A stretch of DNA of 64,000 bases. Origin: Zoroaster sp. YZ-2022. Its lineage: Eukaryota > Echinodermata > Asteroidea > Forcipulatida > Zoroasteridae. The stretch spans positions 33,453,263 to 33,517,262 of the forward strand of contig CM055828.1 of assembly GCA_029582265.1 (NCBI GenBank), written 5' to 3'. Made by a program: the position numbers and the translations under genes. Below are positions 55,815-64,000 of this stretch, one piece after another (the stretch's first letter is position 1; each line of letters starts with the position of its first letter). A model generated the notes under the pieces. That model saw only the letters and a program-made list of their open reading frames with translations, was not told the origin of the DNA and did no database searches.

Positions 55815-56322
55815 CAGGGGCGGTTCCAGGACAGTAAAAAGTGGGGTGGGCTACAGGAGCACACTTAAAATAAAAATAATAAAATAAAAAAAAGGGGGGG
55901 CATGCACTCCCTCATTTTCCCCATCCGCATTCACCATTGCTGTATTTGTTTAACACTTCTTGTACTGATGATTTGACATTAAAACTGAGCTGATGACCAC
56001 CTGGTCAATACAAGTGATAAGTGGTAATGGGAGATTATGATTATGGTTTCATTATAGTCCAGAGATAATTACATGTATGTTGTAGCCCATTCAACTGAAT
56101 TGTTTACTTCAAGCAAACATGACGCCATTGAAATTTGATTTACTGGGAAAAAGGCCTTGAACATGTTTGTCATGTACGCACATGATGTAGAATTGCTGGA
56201 TTCAGTGAGACAAAATGAGCACTTGTCTCCCTTTTTTATCGCCATGCATTTGAATTTTCCATACATTTTTATTTCCCTTTTAAATGTGCCCCCCTTTTTT
56301 CACCATCCTGGCTCCGCCCCTG
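55815..56322. mobile_element. hAT-like element with CAGGGGCGG ends
   Basis: CAGGGGCGGTTCCAGG on the left matches CCTGGCTCCGCCCCTG on the right in inverted orientation. This terminal motif is common in hAT elements. I see no clear 8-bp duplication. No ORF. A partial related stretch with accctgtctccacccctg lies near 34830-34980. Confidence 0.7.
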
Positions 56323-56546
56323 TGATGTATTATGCTTCATTTATGTTCCTGCATGTTGACAAACAATAATATTCGTGTAGTTTCTTTTCAACACATAACA
56401 TTTGTGTAATGCAATTATTATTGCTGTATTGTTGTGTACATGTAGTTATTGCTGTCAGCATAATATAAATGTTTCCAAATGAATAAATGTGAGCTAAACC
56501 AAAAAAGGTTTGTTCTTCAAATACAGGCATGGTTATTTTGCATACT

Positions 56547-56633
56547 TGACCTAATCGGCTCGCTGGTCTAGAGGTATGATTCTCGCTTCGGGTGCGAGAG
56601 GTCCCGGGTTCAATTCCCGGATGCGGGGGCCAA
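56547..56633 (+). pseudogene. tRNA-Pro(CGG)-like pseudogene
   Basis: ggctcgctggtctagaggta, the anticodon arm ctcgc-ttcgggt-gcgag with CGG in the loop, and the T arm ccggg-ttcaatt-cccgg are well formed. The acceptor stem is broken: the 3' side reads atgcggg instead of the complement of ggctcgc. This suggests a decayed gene or a SINE head. It precedes another tRNA-like SINE by about 20 bases. Confidence 0.7.
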
Positions 56634-56650
56634 AATAATTTCTTTGTGGA

Positions 56651-56990
56651 GTGCCATGGTCGAGCGGTTTAGTGCATCGGATTTGTGTTCTGATGGCTGA
56701 GTCGTCAGAATGTGGGTTCGAATCCCAACCGTGACCATGGTGCTTGTGTCCTTGAGCAAGACAATTTACCATAATTGCTTCTTTCCACCCAGGGGTAAAT
56801 GGGTACCTGTGAGGGCAGAGTTGGTTGTTGTGTTTGATTAGCCCTGTATACTCCCCAGGGAGCTAAGATGATTTCAGGAATGATTTATGAGTCTGATGAG
56901 CAGGGGTAATAATATAATGCGCCTTGAGCACCAGTTTGGTGGATACGTGCGCTATATAAGTCCACCGTTATTATTATTATTAATCGGTAA
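56651..56990 (+). mobile_element. tRNA-derived SINE (Leu-like head, ATT tail)
   Basis: Head atggtcgagcggtttagtgc with B box gtgggttcgaatcccaac. The body includes gtgtccttgagcaagacaat. The 3' part reads gcgccttgagcaccagtttg, then gcgctatataag, and ends in an ATT repeat. This 3' end resembles widespread animal SINE tails. Related to 33890-34228. Confidence 0.8.
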
Positions 56991-57137
56991 TTAGGAAGTA
57001 AGATACAATGTACGAACAATAAATGCCTCACATAGCTTTGATTTTTCAGTAGGAAAACAGATTAGAAAAAGAATAATTGAGGTCAAAACTTTTTAAGTAA
57101 TAATAAACACACCCGTAAGAATTTACGTTCAGGTCGC

Positions 57138-57362
57138 GTTTAAAGGGGCAGTATCATCACAATCAGAGCAGACTTTCGACAGGGCATGGAATCGATGTCC
57201 TAGTTTAAGATGAACACAGTGACTGAAAATTACTGGCTCATTTATGCAGCAGCAACGGTAATATGACCTTATCATGTCATGCATTATTGTCAGTCACTGA
57301 GTTAATCTAAAACCAGCACTCCGATTCCATGCCCTGTTGATCGTTACAATACTGTCCCTTTC
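57138..57362. mobile_element. TTAA-ended foldback MITE, copy, with adjacent partial copy
   Basis: Starts ttaaaggggcagtatcatca and ends tacaatactgtccctttc. A second partial right half follows at about 57404-57513, ending gacaatactgcccctttaac. Confidence 0.72.
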
Positions 57363-57693
57363 ATGTACATCTTGATTCAAAGAGAGTAAGCATATACACA
57401 GTGTCTGTAATATGACCTCATCATGTGGGGGTATTATGGTAGTCACCAAGCTAACCTAAAACTAGCATTCCGATTCCATGCCCTGCTGATTGTGACAATA
57501 CTGCCCCTTTAACCAGTACAAGGTTTCTGTGGTAAAATGCACAGTGTGTCCTGCCATATTACCTAAATGAATAATTCACTATCAGTTAGGTGTATACATA
57601 TATTGTCTACACCTTCAGAAATATAGAGTTACTGAAATAAGATGCTACAGCCAACACTTCACCTGGTCTACAGTCTAGAGCACGGGCGTAAAT

Positions 57694-57780
57694 CCCGGGG
57701 GGGGGGGGGGGGTGATATATCCCCCCACTTTTTGGACCAGGGGGATGGTCCATAGGATCATCACCCCCCCGCCCCGCCCA
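57694..57780. repeat. G-tract foldback around a homopolymer
   Basis: cccggggg with about 19 G in a row, then tgatatatcccccc, ggaccaggg/atggtcc and catcaccccccc form a short imperfect inverted repeat. Possibly an element remnant. Confidence 0.6.
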
Positions 57781-58371
57781 GAATTTTCCATGCATTGAAA
57801 AAAATGTATAGGTGTAATCTGTACTGTAGCCGCAAGATTCTGAATAGTTGGCGACTGCAGAAATTCAAGCTATGCCATGCACCCAAATTTCAAAATCATC
57901 CACCCCACTTTTCATCACGGATTTACGCCAGTGGTCTATAGAGAGAGGGAGGCAGGACTTATTATAATAAGAATAACAGATAGATGGTTACTGCTGAGGT
58001 GCTTCAGAGGCCAATTTCATCGAGCTCCTATAAACCTGAACATTTTGCTGAGCAAATATTTTTACTAAGTGTAGTAGTGGTGAATTTTACTTAGTCTTTT
58101 TATTGTATAACGTGTATTATTATAGGTGTAGCACCCCCTTCTTACCATTTCTTAAATCGAACTGTGTGTACCCCTGTAATGCCATGGGTAAACAAAGGAC
58201 CTTATTGGCCATGCACTGTGGGTATGCCTGGAGCCTCATGGTCAGTAAGCAGGTTGGCAGTCAATGAGTTAACACACACAATACTGGTGTCCAAGTCTGC
58301 CGTGACCTGCAGTGGACTTGGTTGTTTAAGCTTGAGTGTAGTAGATTTGTGACTTTTCTTGGATACTGTGT

Positions 58372-58605
58372 TGGTTTAAGGTTTTGGTTTAAGGTTTAAG
58401 TTTAAGGTTTTGGTTTAAGGTTTTGGTTTAAGGTTTAGGTTTAAGGTTTTGGTTTAAGGTTTAAGTTTAAGGTTTTGGTTTAAGGTTTAAGTTTAAGGTT
58501 TAATTTTAAGGTTTTGGTTTAAGGTTTAAGTTTAAGGTTTAAGTTTAAGGTTTAATTTTAAGGTTTAATTTTGAGGTTTAAGTTTAAGGTTTAAGTTTTT
58601 TTAGT
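58372..58605. repeat. Telomere-like degenerate repeat (ggtttaag)n
   Basis: About 30 units alternate among ggtttaag, tttaaggttttggtttaagg and gtttaattttaag. Higher-order units of about 14-20 bases are visible. Confidence 0.93.
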
Positions 58606-60466
58606 TTTGGTTTTAGTTTATATATATATATTTTAAATATTTATTTACTTGGTTTTTGGTTGGTTTATAGCAAAATTTTGTTGGTTTCATAAATTGGTTT
58701 CAAGGCTTTTTGGGTTATTTTTGGTCATAACTTTTTTTGGTCATCAAGTCAGTACAGAGTTTTTATCTACTAAATTTATTTAAAGCACTTATTTCCAAAT
58801 TTTGTTGAATAAAATAAACATTTTTATTTAATTTTTTCTTGTTGAAACCAAACACCAGTTTCCTATCGTCTCCATTCTTTTAAAATTATCTCGCGACTCC
58901 TCCCTATTCGATCCTTTGTTAATTTTTCTTGGTTAATCCCCACAGTGTAATTTTTTTGTTCAAGCGAGTTTCCCCATTGCCGTTTTTATCAGGTTTTTCA
59001 TGAGTAGTTAGTGTTTTCTTTCATTTTATTTCTGATTTTGTTTATCATTTATTTCAAGTGTGTCAATTTACCAGGTTACATAAGCAATTTGAAACGGACA
59101 ACCAGCCAAGGTCTGTACATTTTGAATGATAAATTGACTGGTAAATAACAAAACCTGCTGTTACTGCTCAGCATAGTTTTAGTAGGAACTTGAGACACGT
59201 CCCTCTTTGGTGAAAACATGTCGCCGTAACGATAAAATAAATAGAGAATTAGCTGTTACAACTTTACCAACCTGAAGGACCTGTATACAGTTATACATGT
59301 ACAACAGCTATAATATATTAAATGACCAATTCACCATATAAAATTACTTTGTGACTGTCAGTGTCATATTACTTTCAGTTGGTCAATTTGCCTGGTCAGT
59401 GAATGCTATGTTTTAATATTGCTTTTGGTCAGTTTGCTTGGTCTTCACAGAGAAGAGACAGTGCTTTGAAACCTCATGGCAGAGGGCCCTGTATAAATAT
59501 CCATTTGATTTGAAAAAAATTGTCCAAATTGTCCATCAACTTCTTTGGTTATTCACCTCTGCGTCAATGCTAAAAGTACAGGCAGCAGAGGTCAACAGCC
59601 CTAGACAAATATGCCCAATTGGAACACACAACCCAATTGCAAATCAATAGATTGATTTAGCAACTCTCTTATTGAGATTCCGATATGGGAATGCAAAAGC
59701 AAAGCCGTTTCATTTTGCACGTCCTTAATATAATTAAATTCAACTCTCGTGACTGTGGTGCTCTGCAATTTGTTTGTTTTATTTTTACTAAGAAATCGCA
59801 ATAAAAAAATTGGATAACATTTTACTAGGCTATAACCACCTGTCAAAACATATCAATCAAGATGTTTGTTGCCGTTGCATAATATTAACGTGACCAAACC
59901 GTAGATTTGTTGTTTTCAAATGTTTGTTCTATTTTTACTAAGAAATCGCAATAAAAAATTGGATAACATCTTAGTAGGCTAACCATCTGTCAAAGCGTAT
60001 CAATCAAAATGGTTGTTGCCATTGCATAACATTACTACCATGCCCAAACCATCTTAGATTTGTTATTTTCAAATGAGCAATCAGTTCTTTTATCAGTAAA
60101 TTTATTTTGAGTTGTAGTACATTTTCCTGAAGTGATAATGCAAATCTGTATTTATTTAAGGTAAGGTATAGGATTGGCAAATCAAAATTAACCAATTTAA
60201 ATATGAAACTTACTTAGTGTAAGGCTGATGGCTTTAATTTTACCTATAAATAATTTTGTCTGAGATGATGTAATTTTTTATTTTTTTTTTTATTTTTTTT
60301 TTTTATTTTTTTTTATAGAAAAGTTTAATAATTCCCAGATTAAATTTAGGAAAGAGTACTCTTTCCTACATTCCATGTTAGAATGAATACACAAAATCGG
60401 ATTGCATTTTATTATATTTTTTATTGTGAATGTAATAAATTGAAACTTTCACAGGTTGGTTGCTAC

Positions 60467-60800
60467 CTCAATCCTCCAAAGTCCTCTTTGCTAAAGTGAA
60501 GGATTTTGAAGGATTGAGGTTACATGCTACATGCTCTTTGCTAAAGTGAAGGATTTTGGAGGATTGAGGTTATTAGGCATACTTGCTTTTCCATGGTTCA
60601 TGTACATCCATGTTTGTTGTAGTAATTGCAAGGTCAGTGCTTGGGTCAGTGGACACTGTTTATTGCTCCATGCATGCAGGGATCCCTGGCCATGTACATG
60701 TATCACAGATTAGAAACACATGTGTGCATACATGTCTTTACTACTGAAGGATTTTGGAGGATCAGGTTATGTGTAATCAAGTGGGCCTAGGGAGTTAGGG
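60467..60800. mobile_element. CCCTAA-type element, copy with lost TTAA
   Basis: The left end is eroded (ctacctcaatcctccaaagt) and the right end is ggcctagggagttaggg followed by ttttaa. Strong match to 51324-51670 in the same orientation. Confidence 0.78.
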
Positions 60801-60852
60801 TTTTAATGTATATCTTGATTCATAGAGAGTAAGCATACTCATAGAAACCTAT

Positions 60853-61006
60853 ATGAGGACGATCAAAGCATACTGATCGAAACGTCGAGTTGTAACCTCC
60901 AGTTCTTTTCAGAACTAATTACTACTCAATAGAGAATTTCACATGGTGTCACCGCAATTAGTCTTACTTATCCTCTTCACCATGCAAAGCTACAAGTTTT
61001 AGCGAT
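60853..61006 (+). repeat. Dispersed repeat with hammerhead-like core, copy 5
   Basis: ATGAGGA (first base changed from CTGAGGA), hairpin (GATCAA, AGCATA, CTGATC), GAAACGTCGAG, then the longest body, through ctctattgagtagtaatt in reverse form, to caaagctacaagttttagcg. Confidence 0.78.
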
Positions 61007-61754
61007 ATAACCAAGTTCTTCCTTTTCTTGATATAGGATAGTCTATATATAAAGAGGAATTCCAAGTTTCTTTGAATTCTCATTTTACAGGCCCTGATAA
61101 TTCTTATTTTCAGGCATTTGAAATTAATAAAGAAAGATGTTTAGGTACTGACTTTGTGAAAATATCAGCTCACCGAGCTTACAAATTGTAAAAATCAGAG
61201 AGCTAATCAGAGAGCTATTTTACTGCCATACTCAACCATGTTCTGTTCGTATTATTTCTTTATTTTGGTTGTGACATCCATGTATCACCCATGTAATATA
61301 CAATGTATAAAATTCAGCCCAGATGCATTAACTACTGCACCCAGCATCTCTAACAGGACTAAACACCCAATTTACTAAATTAGTTGACGCCAAAACGGAG
61401 ACATTTCCTCTGATGGAATTATCATAGCATCTCCGATTACCGACCGCACTGAATTATACGTCGCTGTTATCACAAGCATAGCGAACCGTTACCCGGCTGA
61501 AATTCCAGCGCGATAAACTCTGTAAGACACCTGGCATGTATTGGGTTGACAATTATACACGGCTACCTGTACTGGAGGGGTGGGCGGCATGCTCTCCATC
61601 GACATGGAGTCTCAAATGTCATGTGGGCCAGGTTATCATGTATGAGTAAAGCCTGATTAAGGATGAAGTGAAAGAGGCGGCAAACGGTAGGGTTTGGAAT
61701 TCATGTTTGCTTCCTTGCCGTTTAGAGACAGCATCCTTTTTTTTCCCCGCCAGA

Positions 61755-62100
61755 TTAGCATTTGCAAAATGTTTGACACAAGAAATTTTCTTCAAGGGAT
61801 ACAGTACGTTTGTCACCAGATTAGCATTTGGAAAGTGTTTGACACATGAAATTTTAAAGGGATGAAGAATCTGTCAGAATTGTGATTTAGTATTTTTATG
61901 CAGAGTATTTAAAAGGTTTGAAAAATGAAATTTTAAAGGGATGCAGTACCTGTCAGAATTCTGATTTGTTTGTTTGTATTTCTTTCTTTATTTACTTGTT
62001 TTTTAAACAAAATATTTAAAAGGATTTGACAAATACAATTCTCAAGGGATGCAGTATACCTGCCAAAATTTTATTTCATTATTTTTTACTGAGTATTAGG
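61755..62100. repeat. Degenerate tandem repeat of about 70-110 bp
   Basis: About four imperfect units share gatta.catttg.aaa.tgtttgacaca, gaaattttaaagggatgcag and ctgtcagaatt. Divergence increases to the right. Confidence 0.7.
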
Positions 62101-63199
62101 AAAATGTCAATTCTTCAATATTAATTTTTTTTCTGTGTCCACTAAAATGGAAAATTGTAGTGTTTAAACAAAGTTTACACTCTAAGGATCAAAAAAATTA
62201 ATTAACAAATATGTATTAAAATCAAAGAACTACCTGTGATTCCACATTTTATTTATTCATGTTTGTAAGGACATTTAGAAAAAGATTGAGGCAGTGTGCC
62301 AGAATTGAGATTTTGTTTATAATTTATTTTTTCGATATTTTTTTGCAGATGATTGTATGGACACATCTGAAAGAAATTGCTTTAAAATGCTCTTCATACT
62401 TAATGGAAAATGTAAATAAAGGGTATTGAAATTGAAGTTGAAATAAAATGATTTTGTCTATGTTGTGTCTTATTTACATTTTTTTAAACCAATTCCTTTG
62501 GGTATACATAAAATTATGTACATGTATGTACATAATTTTTTTTAAATATTTGTTGGGTGACTCCAATGTTATTAATTATTGTATGTATTAAGGCAATTTG
62601 ATTTCTGCATAGGCCTTACATAATTGTCAAATTGGGGTTGTTTTTGCTGATGGAATCCAAGTTCAAGACTCCAAAATACCAAAACATTTTCACTAGTCGG
62701 CAACTTTTTAAATAACAGATGATCACAGTTTAACATGAAACTTACTTGGTGCAAAGTTGATGATAGTATCAAATCATCTTTCTGTCTAGAAGAGAGTAAC
62801 ATTACTGAAATAGTTTTCCAACTGAATTTATGTCTTAGGAAGATCAAAATTCCATATTAGAATTTTGTTTAGATTTGTTCTCTTTCTCACTATTATGTTC
62901 CCATGAATGATACAACGTATTAATAATCTGAAACTTGCACAGCGTAATTGCCTAATGTATATTGATTCAAAGAGAGTACTCCTGGAAGCAATTGTACATT
63001 GTACCTTACTAACCTTTAAGTAACAGACAGTGTGAGACACACGATTGATAAGCTTCCCATAATCACAACTGCCACAAGTGTCGCAAAGATTATTACAGCT
63101 GCCTTAATCTGACATCACGATTTTTCTTCTATAACCTGTCAGCGATATCCACAATCGAGTTTCTCATGACCCCCCCAGATTGCACTTTATTGGGGATGT

Positions 63200-63940
63200 T
63201 TTTTAAGGGATGGTGCATCATTGGTAATGTTGGCAAAACTGCTTCTTTGAGTATGCTTACTCTGTTTGAATCAAGATATACATTGAAGAGAAGGTACAAC
63301 ATTGGTTATGTTGGCAAAACTGCTTCTATGAGTATGGTTACTCTCTTTGAATCAAGATATACATTAAAGGGAAGGTACAACATTGGTTATAAATGTTGGC
63401 CAAACTGCTTCTATGAGTATGGTTACTCTCTTTGAATCAAGATATACATTGAAGAGAAGGTACAACATTGGTTATGTTGGCAAAACTGCTTCTATGAGTA
63501 TGGTTACTCTCTTTGAATCAAGATATACATTAAAGGGAAGGTACAACATTGGTTATGTTGGCCAAACTGCTTCTATGAGTATGGTTACTCTCTTTGAATC
63601 AAGATATACATTAAAGGGAAGGTACAACATTGGTTATGTTGGCAAAACTGCTTCTTTGAGTATGCTTATACTCTCTTTGAATCAAGATATACATTAAAGG
63701 GAAGGTACAACATTGGTTATGTTGGCAAAACTGCTTCTATGAGTATGGTTACTCTCTTTGAATCAAGATATACATTAAAGGGAAGGTACAACATTGGTTA
63801 TGTTGGCCAAACTGCTTCTATGAGTATGCTTACTCTCTTTGAATCAAGATATACATTAAAGGGAAGGTACAACATTGGTTATGTTGGCAAAACTGCTTCT
63901 ATGAGTATGATTACTCTCATTGAATCAAGATATACATTAA
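63200..63940. repeat. Nine-unit array of an 81-bp repeat
   Basis: The unit includes aagggaaggtacaacattgg, ttatgttggcaaaactgctt and ctctttgaatcaagatatac. Units 1 and 2 are more divergent, and unit 3 has a small insertion. The unit equals one end of the dispersed family seen at 47700-48085. The array is followed directly by a TTAA-CCC element. The + strand open frames here are artefacts, since 81 is divisible by three. Confidence 0.93.
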
Positions 63941-64000
63941 CCCTAACTCCCTAGACAACAAAAGCAATTGGAGGATTTTGAAGGTTTTTTATTGTTTAGT
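63941..64000. mobile_element. TTAA-flanked CCCTAA element, cut by the window end
   Basis: CCCTAACTCCCTAG follows TTAA (63937-63940), then ggaggattttgaagg. It continues beyond the window. It inserted at the end of the 81-bp array, whose unit itself ends in ttaa. Confidence 0.65.

Larger units (their letters stand above)
31356..64000. other. 32.6-kb stretch without a recognised exon
   Basis: Either this is one very long intron of the channel gene, or the gene continues through exons too diverged or short for me to see. No other gene is supported on either strand. It is filled with the transposable elements and tandem repeats listed separately. Parts where I see nothing recognisable include about 31400-32330, 32530-33430, 34600-36340, 36640-37360, 37880-38890, 39060-41630, 43620-44640, 46400-47100, 48990-50480, 52090-52710, 53270-53980, 55120-55810, 57520-58370, 58610-60460 and 61010-61740. 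Confidence 0.6.

Noticed and set aside
56547..56633. Functional tRNA-Pro gene
   Set aside because: The acceptor stem does not pair, and the copy sits beside another tRNA-derived SINE, so a pseudogene or SINE head is more likely.
63166..63954. Open frames of 71-104 codons with a repeated SMVTLFESRYTL segment
   Set aside because: They come from the 81-bp tandem array, which stays open because 81 is divisible by three. The same DNA occurs dispersed as a non-coding repeat.

Overview
The window reads as animal (metazoan) nuclear DNA: AT-rich, intron-dominated, crowded with short dispersed repeats, with spliceosomal GT/AG exons of one conserved gene and tRNA-derived SINEs. Frequent TAGGCCTA and TACATGTA words and the repeat style suggest a marine invertebrate deuterostome, perhaps an echinoderm. 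That taxonomic guess is an inference from general appearance and was not tested. There are no operons, prokaryotic genes or CRISPR arrays.

One protein-coding gene is well supported. It lies on the + strand and encodes a Slo-family (BK-type, KCNMA1/KCNU1-like) potassium channel. Seven exons (9729-9790, 19488-19587, 20152-20263, 25420-25571, 25873-26043, 27227-27318, 31245-31355) join with fully consistent reading phases. They encode S1 through the TVGYG selectivity filter, S6 and the first strand/helix of RCK1. An eighth, tentative exon (8895-8970) carries the DWAG motif of the S0-S1 linker. The first coding exon (N-terminus and S0) and everything after the start of RCK1 were not found. The predicted S4 keeps the first two arginines but has isoleucine where BK has the third. 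A possible coding exon of an unknown gene lies on the minus strand near 4916-5332, in a GC-richer patch.

The rest is introns and flanking DNA built from repeats. Several carry diagnostic terminal structures: two CACTA-type elements with 3-bp target duplications (20694-21046, 48659-48988); a hAT-like element with an 8-bp duplication (15440-16118); a Tc1/mariner-like pair with TA ends (11652-11917, 52729-52984); a retroposed LINE tail with a 13-bp duplication (38909-39047); a 197-bp near-perfect palindrome with a 7-bp duplication (42313-42509); a head-to-head SINE pair (44641-45180); and a 458-bp long-inverted-repeat element (47111-47568). A CR1/L2/jockey-like reverse transcriptase C-terminus remains at 13756-13941.

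The most unusual pattern is a set of TTAA-flanked elements with CCC...GGG ends (piggyBac-like termini). Their interiors are packed with short oligomers that differ from copy group to copy group: a CATTCAAA type, a CTTTCAAAACC type, a GTCAAAA type and an AATCCTCCAAAATCC type. Other signals include a 39-bp minisatellite of about 27 copies, a 17-bp G-rich minisatellite with quadruplex potential, a duplicated splice acceptor in front of one channel exon, a repeat family with a hammerhead-ribozyme-like core, a 600-bp inverted duplication, and a 9-unit array of 81-bp repeats made from the end of a dispersed repeat.
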